Assembly: GCA_032622095.1 (NCBI GenBank) | Contig: CP136069.1 | Location: 120,266,126 to 120,330,125 of the forward strand | Origin: Siphonodentalium dalli | Taxonomy: Eukaryota > Mollusca > Scaphopoda > Gadilida > Siphonodentaliidae | Length of the DNA stretch: 64,000 bases | Reading direction: 5' to 3' | Shown: positions 9,921 to 21,184 of the stretch, one piece after another | How the letters are laid out: each line of letters opens with the position of its first letter | How positions within the stretch are numbered: the first letter of the stretch is position 1 | The notes under the pieces: model-generated | The model's input: only the letters and a program-made list of their open reading frames with translations | What the model was told of the DNA's origin: nothing | Databases searched by the model: none | Made by a program: the position numbers and the translations under genes

Positions 9921-10779
9921 CGGCATGTGTGGTATATATACAAACTCCAAGCATGTTAATACTAAACGAATATCCGATTAGCTGCATGCAAGCTAACGGC
10001 AGCATTCATGGGCGTGTATTCAAGGCATCGCGTTATCATTCATTCACGTTCTTGAGATCGCAAATCTGAATGCTGAGATGGATGTTCAATTAATTTCAAT
10101 TGAAACATATTCATAATATATATGCACACGAATATATTTCGAATATCTTATGGATTCATATTTCCGATGTCATTCGCAGTCCAATTGATCAGTCTCAGAT
10201 AAACATACACACTCGAAAACTCATCAGAACTCCTTAAGTGATACGTATATTTACTGCACAGAAACTCGGCGTTTGGTCGGATCTTCATCTGTGCCTTTCG
10301 GATCTTTCTGGACCGACAGTGGTCCCTTCATATCGCGCGGATATTGAGAACGACACGGATTTTATAAATTCTGTCAAATCCTATGCTTCATTGACAGATT
10401 CAACTATATACCGGCATTTGTTTTGGAAGCATGGAAGTCCAGGAACTATACTAGTGAATGGATGTTCTCGAAAATTTGAGTTAGGAAAAGCAAAAACACC
10501 ATTGAAAAAATTCGCCAAAAAAAAACTAATGGCATGATCTGGGAAAACTGATTGACAACTGGTGGATAAATACTTCTGCTTCGTGTGTTCATACACATAC
10601 GATGCTCGATGTCTGTTTTACAATGAGAAACAAACATATCCCCATATCATATACGTGTAAATGACTTTCCAATTTCCTCGGCTTTGGCCGTATCCTCGGC
10701 TTTGGTCGTACCACGTACACAGGGGTGGTCTGTCTGTCTCTATGTCTGTCTGTCAGTGATACAAATCTACGATTCTTGA

Positions 10780-11440
10780 CCGATCGGGACGAAACTTGGT
10801 ACGTGTGTGTAGTTTGACCAGGTGGTCGTCGTTGTCGTATTGGCGAGCCCGTGCGGCGCCCACTTCGCGCATGCGCATACGTGATCTCTGAAACGGGTGG
10901 AGCTATCGACTTTAAATTTGCTATGTGAATGTATCTTGCCCCGGATACGAATTTTATCGGGTCGCCGAGCCCGTGCGACGCCAGCTTCGCGCATGCGCAG
11001 ACCAGATCTCGGAAACGGGTAGAGATATCGACTTGAAATTTGGTATGTGAATATATCTTGCCCCGGATACGAATTTTATCGGGTCGCCGAGCCCGTGCGA
11101 CGCCAGCTTCGCACATCTATTACATCTATTATATATTTTGAAAGATCTGTGTATGTGTGTGTGTGTGTATCTGTCTGTGTGTGTGTGTGTAATCGATGAA
11201 CTCAAAAACGACCGACCCGATTTCGATGAAACTTGGTACGTGGGGGTATTTTCGGCCAGGGGTTAACATAGGCCTATTGATTTGCCCGTGCGACGTGACC
11301 TTGACCTTCAAAACTCATATCTCGGGATCCGCAGTGCTATCACGCCGGATTTAGCACTGCGATGCAGGGAGGATAACTCTATATTCATACGTCGACGAAC
11401 GTTAGCAATTTGCAGGCATGCAATTACGCATCGTGTATTT
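10780..11440. mobile_element. Helitron-like repeat cluster, part 1
   Basis: Direct copies of the module CTTGCCCCGGATACGAATTT through GCCAGCTTCGC at 10,930-10,990 and 11,057-11,112. The text typical of these invertebrate repeats follows: (TG)n and TCTG runs at 11,150-11,190, then ACCCGATTTCGATGAAACTT and GGTACGTGGGGGTATTT. Related text recurs at 12,190-12,300. Assignment to Helitron-like (rolling-circle) elements rests on the 3' ends seen elsewhere in the window, not on a helicase gene, and none is present. Confidence 0.5.
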
Positions 11441-12171
11441 TTCCCAAAATTATAACATTTACAATATATATTGTCAATTTGCAGGCTATTAAAAATCGTG
11501 CATCTATCCCAAAATATATCATTTATTACAATTTCTGATATATAAATTTTGTTACAGCTAATATTCTTAGGTCTATTGTCGATAGATTTATTATTTGTTT
11601 ATTCACACCACGCATAGGCTCAAGCTGTTTACATTTACCCCGCGGGTCTGGAATCTCATCCAAGAATCCATTTAGCTGAAATGATACTTCGTTGTTGCGA
11701 AATGGATTCTACCGGTGGCCCCAAGCCGTCAATGTCAACAACATCGAAATTGTTCAACTTTGACTGCGAGAAAATAATTAGTTAAAATTTACCACACAAT
11801 GCTAATTTATCTTTACGTTGAAGCTTGATAATTAATGAGCGTGTGTATATGAGGCGCGTTTACAAACTTTAGTGGAAATCAAATCGGGTAAAACTGGCGG
11901 ATTTTTACGGACGAAATTTGATACATAGGGTATCTCGGTATCCGCTGGGCCGATTTCCCGCTATCCGCTTGCCCAATTTCCACCATTTTTGGGGTGTTGG
12001 TGTTGGAAAATTGCTAGACGGATTTTGACAAAATTTGATACTTAGTGGACCATGGTGGTTATTGTTTCCAGGGAGTGTTTTGGACGGGTCAAATCGTGAC
12101 CCCACCTGACCTTGACATTCAAAATGGTCAATTCAATGTCAAAGCCCGGACGAAGTCGGGTCACCTTCTAG
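11440..12171 (+). mobile_element. Helitron-like non-autonomous element, 3' end CTAG
   Basis: The 3' end at 12,168-12,171 (CTAG, followed by T) is preceded by a short hairpin CCCGGACGAAGTCGGG and TCACCTT, the layout of Helitron 3' termini (hairpin then CTRR, insertion at AT). The body includes TCCCAAAATATATCATTTAT, a block also present at 56,463; AATGAGCGTGTGTATATGAG; and TATCCGCTGGGCCGATTTCC. The 5' end (TC) was not located. The open frame at 11,905-12,105 is in repeat DNA and is not called. Confidence 0.5.
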
Positions 12172-12967
12172 TAGCTATATATATCTTCTATTATATATTT
12201 TGGAAGATCTGTGTGTGTGTGTGTCTGTAATCGATGGACTCGAAAACGGCCGGCCGATTTCGATGAAACTTGGTATGTGGGGGTATGTTCCGCCGGGGAG
12301 TAACATAGGCATATTAATTTTCAGATCCGAGGTCAACTTTTCACGTGCCGAGGTCAAATCTGTTTTTACGCTGTGTTACGGGACTTTCATTTGAGTTCGG
12401 TGCTTACAAATCGATTCGAAACAGCGCGAATAATAAAAAAATGCCAGTCATAATAATGACACTGTGAGAATCTTTCGTGTTTCCTCTTTCCAACGATATA
12501 TAATTCGTATGTATCCGTTTTAGTTATCTGCCTCAATTATCAAGAAGAAGTGGTACTATCTTCCATCAGGATAAAAACAATGCGTAACTGCTATGACGTC
12601 GTTAGAGGTCATAAAGTTAGATCACGTTAACGCTTACCGGCCGATGCATTTGACTGTTTCAGACGTCTTGGCGATATCTCGGGCACCGATGGTAATTTAT
12701 CTTTACGTTGAAACTTGATAATTAATGAGCGTGTGTATATGAGGCGCGTTTATATACTTGAGTGGAAATCAAATCGGGTTAAACTGGCGGATTTTTACGG
12801 ACGAAATTTGATGCATAGGGTATCTCGGTATCCGCTGGGCCGATTTCCCGGTATCCGCTGGGCCGATTTCCACCATTTTTGGGGTGTTGGTGTTTGACCC
12901 CACCTGACCTTGACCTTCAAAATGGTCAATTCAAGGTCAAAGCCCGGACGAAGTCGGGTCACCTTCT
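12172..12967 (+). mobile_element. Helitron-like repeat cluster, part 2
   Basis: Starts with TATATATATCTTCTATTATA and the GTGTGTGTGTCTG run, then TTTCGATGAAACTTGGTATG. A second copy of the AATGAGCGTGTGTATATGAG block lies at 12,722 and runs to a 3' hairpin CCCGGACGAAGTCGGG at 12,942, where the end reads CTAC rather than CTAG. Between 12,370 and 12,700 there is unrelated AT-rich sequence. No ORF of note. Confidence 0.5.
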
Positions 12968-13108
12968 ACAAGGTCAAATCGGGTAAAACCGGATGGATTT
13001 CGACGGGTACTTTTGTCGGGTACTTTTGTTCGGGCAGTGTTTTGGACGGGTCAAATCGTGACCCCACTTGACCTTGGCCTTCAAAATAGACAAATCAAGG
13101 TCAAAGCC
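12968..13108 (+). repeat. Helitron-like terminal module belonging to the Crypton tandem array
   Basis: AAGGTCAAATCGGGTAAAAC through GACCTTGGCCTTCAAAATAG is near-identical to 27,138-27,275 and 28,705-28,840. Here it is cut short and joined directly to the centre of the 142-bp palindrome (AAAGCC|GAGTCGCG). The other two units have the 3' hairpin, TA run, MITE and left palindrome half in between. This is a deletion of about 440 bp relative to those units. Confidence 0.75.
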
Positions 13109-13188
13109 GAGTCGCGCTAACGACGAGGTTGAACATAGGCTCCAAGCCGTCAATGTCACACCATGTTACCGTCAATCAACCACAATAA
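13109..13188. repeat. right half of the 142-bp palindrome (deleted left half)
   Basis: GAGTCGCGCTAACGACGAGG followed by TTGAACATAGGCTCCAAGCC through CAACCACAATAA matches the right half of the palindromes at 27,654-27,795 and 29,229-29,370. The left half is missing. Confidence 0.85.
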
Positions 13189-13781
13189 CGTATATGTTCC
13201 ATTGACAGCCCTTTAATTTTGTGGTGACAGCTAGAATCAGTTTCATACTGGAACCGATGCGTCATATTATATAGCATTCTCATGTTTACGCTATAAACCC
13301 GTTGCGCCCCCCAGTGAATGACGTCACGAACAAATCAATGATGTAGTTTTATAAATAGAACAAGAAAATCACAGGAAGTTTTGAATGATCGTAGCACAAT
13401 TTGTAAGTGGATTTCTCTTGATTTCTCATCAATTATGTGGAGGACTGCCGAAGTGAATGTTGTGAATGGTACATCCACTAAACATTGGAGCTCCCATGTA
13501 ATGGCCAGTGCTGTCGAGGGACATTTGGACGTTTTCAATGGATAGGCATACTTTGTCCAAAACACCACCGCCATTTCCTGCAAATTTTTCAATTTGTTGT
13601 GTTGTTGTTGAACAATTTTGCTGTATTTGCCGAGTTATTTGGGTTCCCGACATTACTGGTCGAACTTGAGGAATGTTCATGTCATCGTGAGGCGGACACG
13701 CAGATCTCGGATTTACGGGCGGATTGTATGGCACAAGTGAGTCACGTGAAACACTACCACCGATGACCTCACCCATCGCCA
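13189..13781 (-). pseudogene. Crypton tyrosine recombinase copy A, C-terminal part (split)
   Basis: Minus-strand coding sequence identical or nearly so to the C-terminal 118 codons of the copies at 28,036 and 29,611: residues from MAMGEVIGG to the end FGSPPHN, with stop at 13,429. The frame is cut at 13,781 by the CACTG-ended insertion. The missing catalytic part resumes at 26,819-27,085. Downstream (13,189-13,428) is the conserved non-coding 3' flank also present in the other units. Tail function is unknown; it is rich in Gln, Asn and Pro. Confidence 0.8.
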
Positions 13782-14330
13782 CACTGCCAAAAATATTTTC
13801 TCAATTCAGGAAAAAAAATATCTTGAAATGAGATATTATCTTGGGAGAATAGCTAGAAAAATAAGAAAAACATATTTTCTAGGTCAAGAAATGAAAGGGT
13901 GGGATAATTTCTTGTCTGAGAAAATTTCTTTAAGAAAACACAGTAATCTTAGTAAGAAAATCCTAGTAAAAAAATCTTAGTATAGATTTTTTTTCTTAAT
14001 GTAGGAAAGATTGTTTTTCTCACATAAGTTTATTTTTCTTGAAATAAGATAAGTTTAAGATACTGCGATTATCTTGGGAGAATAGCTAGAAATTTAAGAA
14101 AGCTATACAATTAATCTAGAACAAGAAATTATATTTTCTATAGTAAGAAATATCGTCAAGATATTTTTTCTTAAGTGATGCCAATTTTTTCTAGAATGAG
14201 ATTTTCTCAAGCAGGAAAATAAATCTAAGTGAGGAAAACAAGTTTTCTTAACTAGGAATATTTTCCCCAATTAGGAAAGATATATTAGAAAACAATTCTT
14301 AATTAAGAAAAACATTTAATTTTAAATTAA
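13782..14330. repeat. left subterminal repeat zone
   Basis: Irregular short repeats such as TATCTTGGGAGAATAGCTAG (twice, 13,838 and 14,070) and many TTTCTTAA, AAGAAAA and TCTAGAACAAGAAA strings. Same style as 26,510-26,815. Non-coding. Confidence 0.75.
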
Positions 14331-15603
14331 TATATAATTTCAATTGTGTTTTAAAATATACAATTGACATTTATTCTGAATATAAAAACTTGTAAATATC
14401 ATTGTTAAATGTATAATAGAGACAATAAGGGGGCTTAAAGGCACGGGAGGCCTTAGTTGTCGAAAATATTTATATTTGTTTCAATCACCGTAAACAGAAA
14501 AACATTAAAACGCATACAGTTTTGTTCATATAAACATGACCATCGCGTAAACAGCATGCTATCATAAAGACCTACTATATTTTACCTAAGCAGGAGCCTG
14601 ATTGTGTTACAGAAGGCAGCACAGTGTTACTGGCTAATCACACACAAATGATATAAATGCTCTTTATTCGTTCCATATCAAAATTCAGCAACAATGAACG
14701 CTCTTTATGTTTACCATCATAATATAAACAAACACCAGGAAAGTACCTTTTTATGCTTTTGTTTACATAAGAATGGTCAAACATATGACAATAACATACT
14801 GTTTATGCGATATTTCTTATTTGTATACGGACAAAGTCTGTCTGCATTTTAATATTCTTTCTGTTTGTGGCGGTTTTTGACCGGTGGAAATATTTTCACA
14901 GCATACCCACCGCCAAGGCCTCCCGTACCTTTAAACTTTAAATATACAGTCAACAATTTCTCGTTACAGTTATGGGTTTCTAAAATTGCAAGTGGCCAAA
15001 CAAGATACTGTGTACATTCGCGAAATGAAACTATACAAAGTACCTGTATCTTGTTCTGCCTCTTAAAATTGTATAAACCTATATACGCAACAAAAAATAT
15101 ATTGATTGCTAATATTACATCCCGACACATGATTTTCAATATATTTATAGAAAGAGTTACCTCAAATCTGTCGGTTGCAAAAATAATATATAACAATTTC
15201 TGTTATTTGAGTATCCAGTTCAAACGATAGGATAAAAAATCATCACACATGACAAAACAAGCACTGTATGTGCCTTAATAAACATCGTAACCCTGTATTT
15301 TTAAATGCACATATTCTAGGACGGGTGATGTGTAATAAACACAGAAAGACACTTGTATTAATGGATTTGTTGATACAGCACTTGTGCCATTGAGGAAAGA
15401 TAGAACTCTAGGGTGTGTTGTTCATTCCGTCATTGTGCGCTAGCACTCGTGTCATATCAACAAACCCATAAACAAAATTGTGTAATTCTAAGTATATACA
15501 GCATGGTTTCAATAGCTGTTTCATGAATCATGCAGATTGCAGGTTTACTGTTCAGGTACTAGCCCAAGTCTTTTCGGTATGCAACAGCTTGAGATATCGA
15601 ATA
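14331..15603. other. interior of the 13-kb insertion, nothing recognised
   Basis: AT-rich non-coding sequence. Open frames of 115-121 codons lie on both strands around 14,850-15,230, but their composition is AT-driven and I recognise no domain. A motif GGCACGGGAGGCCTTAGTTG at 14,441 recurs inverted near 14,910-14,930 (CCAAGGCCTCCCGTACC), so about 14,440-14,930 may be a further inverted-repeat element. Confidence 0.45.
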
Positions 15604-15816
15604 CAGTAATGCCCAGAGTATAATCGACTCCTTAAACACAGTAGAATTATGGGTAACTTTTCAGGATTTAGTCGGAAATATGGCTTGTTGCCATTCATCA
15701 GAAAGCTATCTGAGAGCTTTCCGATGAATGGCAACAAGCCATATTTCCAACTAAATCCTGAAAAGTTACCCATAATTCTGCTGTGGTTAAGGAGTTGATT
15801 ACTTAGAGCATTACTG
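15604..15816. mobile_element. 213-bp palindromic MITE
   Basis: CAGTAATGCCCAGAGTATAA at the left matches the reverse complement of the right end ending GCATTACTG. The arms (about 95 bp) include TTATGGGTAACTTTTCAGGA and GGCTTGTTGCCATTCATC, folding around a centre near 15,712. A related single arm lies at 18,828-18,917. Open frames here are mirror images across the palindrome. Confidence 0.88.
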
Positions 15817-17999
15817 CAGTTGAAACTGTTTTGGATCGAGTCCTGTCCGGCTACTCTTCTATAACCTCTCAAGATTTTGAAGTGTTGAATGGGTCACCAT
15901 GAATCGCTCAATTAAACAATCGCAACGGTGTTGAGTGTTTTGCTTATCGCTCACTATTTACTGCTGTATATAAACAAACGATTGACTCACACAAAGTGTG
16001 TTTTGTGGATAATAACGCATTCATATGAACATTATCCTATACTATTAGTATATTCTTGGGAAACTTTTTGTAAATGTTATTTATAAATTATAACCTATAA
16101 CGAAGGCCATCCATTCCTTTAAGTTCCAAAGATATAAGGAGAATCACTGCATTTTAATTGCATACCGCATCCATCGTGGTGCTGTTTTGTGTTCAAGTGA
16201 CAACCTTACCATGGTGTTGGAAATTACTGCAGTGTAATACCACAGCATTACCTGGGTAACACCACGTTAGAGATGGTCAATTACTTTAAGTATATGCAGG
16301 TTTGAAATCATCACGCTTGGGAAAGGCTGCCCTCTATGTTCTTATAAAAAAGCGTCACTTTGACCTAATCTGACGAAATACTGGTAGTGCTACAATCAAG
16401 ATAACTTCAACCCACAATTCTGGGCGTAAAGTCCATTATAGAAGAGTATCGGGATGGGACTCGGTCCAAAACAGCATCAACCCAACCGATACCACAAGTT
16501 GTGGACAGGGAAAACTTGGTCTAAACAGGTACTAGTACATGCATGTATTACAAGCATTAAAGGGTACACTAAATCCGGCCATTTATGAGACCATCTCCTT
16601 GTATACTCAACAGAATATATGCAACAAATGAATGTGCTCTATGTCTAAGCCACATTAAGCTCCTTGTACAGATTACTTGGTGATACAGCAGGTTGACAAA
16701 GATAAAGGAACATCAGAATATTTGTATTCTGTGATGGATTTTAAGGCCTGTATGTGTGTACATGTACATGAATCTGATTATATTGACATGCTGCAATAAT
16801 GTGTCACTTGAAGTGATGTGAAACACTCCAATAGGGTGATAAAATATAAATGGAGAATAATCTTGTTAAAAGTAGTACTTTTTACAAACATTATATCCAA
16901 ATTAACAACACACACCATCATTCGTATACATAATTAAATGCAGTAACTATCAAAGGCGAACTCGTTTTCGTTATATTATCGCCGATAGATGCGCCCCGAA
17001 TCGAGTAGTAAATATTCACAATTGAGCGTAGTTCAGACAATGTTTTCTATGGAGTATTACGGTTGATTTGCTTTCGATTTTCGGCTATGTTAGTAGAATG
17101 CTACCTTATTCCAGTTGGCATAGCGCCTTGGTACTAACTGATCAGTTTCACGCACCAGAACAAGTGCATAATATATCTTTAAAAGTTCATATCCTTCAGA
17201 CAAGCTCAGAAACAAGGCTTGAGACTGATCCATGGGTACTGTTGTGCTTTGTGTAGAGATATGAAACTGGTACACCTCCAAATTCTGGTCAATGTAGTAT
17301 GAAGTACGGTATAACAAAGGTTATGCATACACTGGATGCCATAGTGCACATTTTCTGAGACTCATACAGGTACATACAGAAGCATACAGGTACATGTATG
17401 TTGTAGAATTGAATTCACTAACTTCACTTGCCAAGATTTTCACCACTAAGTCTGATAAAATGTAGACGTCACTGATCGGTCTCCATCAAGGAAGGAATTG
17501 ATGTGTCATTTTTGCCTTTGATGAAGACATTGGTCATCATTTGGTTATATATTAAAGCCTCCCCTTCGCTGCACAGTACTGGATTCAGTGCATACCGTCC
17601 ATTGGCATACATATGGTACATGTATATAGCCAGGACTGTCACAAAGCAACAACTCACATTATGTCATGCATGGACGAATACCGATAACATCTAGATTACA
17701 TGTATCCGTTACATGTACACCGAATAACATTTGAAATCCTTCCTCATCCAGTCCTGGACAGAATTAATAATATTGGTATCAAGGGTAATCATTATCTGCA
17801 AGAAACACTCAGGAAACATGATTCTATGATTGGTTGTCAGATATCATGCCTTGAATGAAATGTGTATGTCTCAATCCAGTCAGGCAGCTCCTCCTGTCTG
17901 AAAAATAAGATTTGAATGCTTGTAATGACATCAGAAAAGCGGAATGACTAATCATGTACATATTATTAAGATGTACGGTCCAAATTAATCACCCGGCAG
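15817..17999. other. interior of the 13-kb insertion, non-coding
   Basis: AT-rich sequence with frequent TACATGTA strings. No domain, RNA gene or tandem array is recognisable. Open frames of about 60-75 codons (17,068-17,317 and 17,469-17,694 on both strands) are unsupported. Confidence 0.4.
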
Positions 18000-18017
18000 G
18001 GGGGGGGGGGGGGGGGC
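18000..18017. repeat. poly-G tract
   Basis: An uninterrupted run of about 17 G within AGGG..GGGCAG. Further G or C runs occur at 19,956, 20,582, 20,640, 20,702, 23,469 and 23,537. Confidence 0.95.
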
Positions 18018-18430
18018 AGTTATAACAGTAATGTTATCCATTCAAACGCTGCATGTTGGTCAGAATCAGCTACAAATACATATATTTACATACTAAGTGT
18101 TGTCATCACTAAATCCAGCATACTGATTGGTCGGCGCCCACGTGGCTAGTTGCAGTTATTTCTCGGTGAATGCGCAACGGCTCATAACACCAAACATACG
18201 TCATTGGGTTTGGAAAGACGAACGCGTAATGTTTTGGGAGCATTTGGACTCGCGCAGGATTGACTTAATACATCATCTGGTTGCAATATGAAGAGAAATT
18301 GTTCCTATTAACTTTTGCCAAGGGTGCTATTGGGTACTTTGGGCTGTTTTTTGTCACGATACACTATTCAATTTAAATACATTTACAAAAGTGGCTTTTT
18401 CGCTAAATGTATATAAATATAAGGATTAAC

Positions 18431-18573
18431 TGTCATGTGGACTATTTTAATGGAGATGTAACCGTGAGGAAAGTGGTCATAACTTGTATGTAAAACCCTT
18501 TGGGTTTTACACAAGTTATGTCCACTTATCTCACGGTTACATCTCCATAAAAACAGTCCACATGACAGTTAAT
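18431..18573. mobile_element. 143-bp palindromic MITE
   Basis: AACTGTCATGTGGACT..TTTAATGGAGATGTAACCGTGAGG..AACTTGTATGTAAAACCC is followed by its inverse from GGGTTTTACACAAGTT to CAGTCCACATGACAGTT. The arms are about 68 bp with few mismatches. The outermost bases are TTAACTGT/ACAGTTAA, so a TTAA-flanked insertion is possible. Confidence 0.88.
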
Positions 18574-18827
18574 ACTTATGTACATATACTAGTAGCATAT
18601 ACCGTTGTAACAGGATACCTCCCCTTAAATATCTCCCCACTAACAATACCCACATGAATGACTAAAATAAAATTTCACTCATTTGATATGTTACTTGAAC
18701 AAACAAAATTAAATAAAAAACAAACGTAAATCTCATAAAACATCTTTTTCGGGCCATTTCATGGTCAAATGATATCAAAAGGGTGAATTTTCTTTTAGTC
18801 AAAGATTGGGGGAATGTCAGGGAATTA

Positions 18828-18917
18828 CAGTAATGCCCAAAGTAAGTGACCACTTAACCTCAGGATTGTGGGTAATTTTTCAGGATTTATTCAGAAATAT
18901 GGCTTGTGTGGTCTCAC
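18828..18917. repeat. single arm of the 213-bp MITE family
   Basis: ACAGTAATGCCCAAAGTAAG through TTTCAGGATTTATTCAGAAA and TATGGCTTGT match the left arm of the MITE at 15,604 with substitutions. The matching second arm was not found nearby. Confidence 0.7.
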
Positions 18918-19229
18918 ACCAGAAACTTCTAACACAGCAGTACTAGAAAGGTTACCGCTTCAACACTGCACCAAATCGGTTGATATTTATGTAAAATATA
19001 CGAAGCAGACTAGGTGTTATGTATTGCTCTGCGTACCTATTTTTCCATGTACCTAAAAATAAGTCAAGCCCTGTTCCATGTGTGAGGTATGGCTACATGT
19101 ATACTCAAAGTAATTGGCCACCTCTTAGTATAGTGCCCCCGTTAATACTGCAGTATTAAAGATATATAAAGCACAGTAACCTCCAACACCTCATTATGGT
19201 TACTAGTACAGTTTCAACGTTGCATATAC
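18918..19229. other. interior of the 13-kb insertion, non-coding
   Basis: Nothing recognised. AT-rich with some GTAC and TACATGTA strings. Confidence 0.4.
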
Positions 19230-19401
19230 CACAGTTACACCCCATATGCATGTTGTCATGTCACACCCCATATGCATGTTGTCATGTTACACCCCATATG
19301 CATGTTGTCATGTTACACCCCATATGCATGTTGTCATGTTACACCCCATATGGCATATGCATGTTGTCATGTTACACCCCATATGCATGTTGTCATGTTT
19401 C
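19230..19401. repeat. 26-bp minisatellite
   Basis: Six to seven copies of ACCCCATATGCATGTTGTCA followed by TGTTAC (26 bp). One unit has an extra GCATATG. Three overlapping plus-strand open frames (CMLSC- or MHVVM-type peptides) are translations of this array. Confidence 0.95.
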
Positions 19402-20580
19402 GCATGCATGAAAATAAAATGCAGTGTTTTTTCCTCCTATCTGTGGAACGGATGGCCTTCGTTACATGTACATGTATATATTATTCCAAATATAGGACAT
19501 GGGAACGCTGATAGAAAAATTGTATTGTATATACGGGAGTTAAATGTAGCACATAATGAACTTTTAAGTTGCCAACATTGTTTAGGCTGTCAATTTATAA
19601 ACTCCACCCATCCATGTTGTCAGGCTGCATTGATTGGCATTACACAAACAAGCATGAAAAGATAATTTAGTGATTCATCTTATTCATGCATATATAAGTT
19701 CATTGAACAAGATCCATGTGGCTGTTTTAATTTTCAACTTTTGGTGTGATATTTGTTGGTGTATCATAACTGCATGGTGCTCCACAACAGTAATCGACTT
19801 GATACCGTGGTGGATATCATATACTGCCCGTATATACTGCGATCATTACCAGGTATCCCCCCCGGAAAACAACTGCGGGACACAACGTACCGGGGGGTGG
19901 GGTGGTACTTAGGCGTAAAAAATTTACACGTAAATTTTTTTCCTTATTCATTTAGGGGGGGGGGGCGGTTGTCGGAAAAAAATTGGATGTAATATTTTTC
20001 CAAATATGTATTTTCAGACTCACAACTTCAATTTTCTCTCATTTTATAGAATATGGATTAACCTTAATATCCAAATCATATATACATGAGTAATACAATC
20101 CACATAAAACAATTTTGGATAACCACTGTCTTGGTGTACATGTGATATTGACCCCATTAATAATGCCAACTATGTCAGTGTCTACCAGTCGATTGCAGAA
20201 TTCTACCCTGCGATCGCTTATCTGGCAAATTTTTACTGCAGAACTATCCCATGTATTAAACAATTTCTCCTCCAATGGTATCAGAAAACAGTTATATGCT
20301 GGTATCTCACTCATCTCATTTGCATCTTTTTCAAAGTCGAGGTAATGACTAGTTGTCATTTTTTAAAGTGCATACATAGCGTTGCGATCACCAATATACA
20401 TGTTTGTACATGTCATGACATCACGAGGTACAAATCTGCGTTCTACTGGTAGACAATGACCATTTTAGTCACAATAATCTAAACTAAGTTAACAAGCACC
20501 TTCTCGTGAATTGTATGCTCCGGTGTTTTTTTCGCTTTCCGGTCAAACCGAGTTGTTGTCCGGCTGCGGTAGATTTGATT
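19402..20580. other. interior of the 13-kb insertion, non-coding
   Basis: No gene recognised. A short hairpin GTAAAAAATTTACACGTAAATTTTTTTCC lies near 19,914-19,942 (in two halves) and a G-run at 19,956. Open frames at 20,039-20,359 are unsupported. Confidence 0.4.
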
Positions 20581-20732
20581 TGGGGGGGGGGGGGCGGGCA
20601 AATGGTCAGTGGAAAAAAACTGCAGTTTTTGCTGTTTTGGGGGGGGGGATACCCAAACCGAAGAAAACAGTTTTTTCCACCCTGTGTCTGCAGTTTTTTT
20701 CCGCCCCCCCCTGCCCCCCCCCCCATTTTTAA
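20581..20732. repeat. G-run and C-run cluster, possible quadruplex or hairpin former
   Basis: Runs of 11-14 G at about 20,581 and 20,640, and of C at about 20,702 and 20,716, with CTGCAGTTTTT repeated at 20,619 and 20,688. The G and C blocks could pair with each other or form quadruplexes on either strand. Long open frames here consist of Gly or Pro runs and are artefacts. Confidence 0.75.
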
Positions 20733-21180
20733 GGTCCATAATTTTGAGGATAGCAGTATATACATGTATTGGTGACAATGTACAAATATTCATCTGCATG
20801 GTAGCTATACATGTAGATTATAAACTCACCACTGGTATTTTGGCGAACAGACTTCCAGTAATATTTCACCTGTCATTTGTTCATTGCCACGTGTCTAGCT
20901 AGACAGGACCGACGGTTAGACTAATCATGGGCGAAATCAATCTTCATATGTTGAAGATGAGAGGGCATGATGCCGCATCCACCATGGCTAATGAATCTGG
21001 TATTTCTGTAATTGAAGAAAAAATACATGTACATGTATGCTGCATATATATGTATTTATGTATGTGATATGGATGCATGTATTTTCATAATTTGCAAACA
21101 TATTCAAAAACCAAGTGTAAAGTTCATTCTTCCAACAATATTAGCATTTTCGGCGATTCAGATGTCAGAAGACCATAATT
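20733..21180. other. interior of the 13-kb insertion, non-coding
   Basis: AT-rich with TACATGTACATGTA-type text near 21,020. Nothing else recognised. Confidence 0.4.
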
Positions 21181-21184
21181 CAAT

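Larger units (their letters stand above)
7261..10728. mobile_element. 3.47-kb fold-back element with 808-bp inverted arms
   Basis: The left arm 7,261-8,068 and right arm 9,921-10,728 are near-identical reverse complements of equal length. Ends read GCACCCCCGTGTACGTGGTA and, inverted, CCACCCCTGTGTACGTGGTA. Each arm starts with a doubled 'CCAAAGCCGAGGA' motif and ends at ACCACACATGCCG. The loop (8,069-9,920) is 1,852 bp and includes a two-finger C2H2 ORF. The element sits in GTCT-rich sequence flanked by the GC-rich modules of 7.1 and 10.9 kb. No transposase is visible. Open frames within the arms mirror each other and are not genes. Confidence 0.85.

Noticed and set aside
13485-13766. 93-codon plus-strand frame repeated at 28,092 and 29,667
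   Set aside because: Antisense shadow of the Crypton tail, repeated because the Crypton segment is repeated.
14849-15230. Overlapping 115- and 121-codon open frames on opposite strands as a gene in the 13-kb insertion
   Set aside because: AT-rich composition, no recognisable domain, and part of a probable inverted-repeat region.
19196-19665. Three overlapping Cys/His/Met-rich open frames
   Set aside because: Translations of the 26-bp minisatellite in all three frames.
20479-20902. Gly- and Pro-rich open frames on both strands
   Set aside because: Caused by G and C homopolymer runs.
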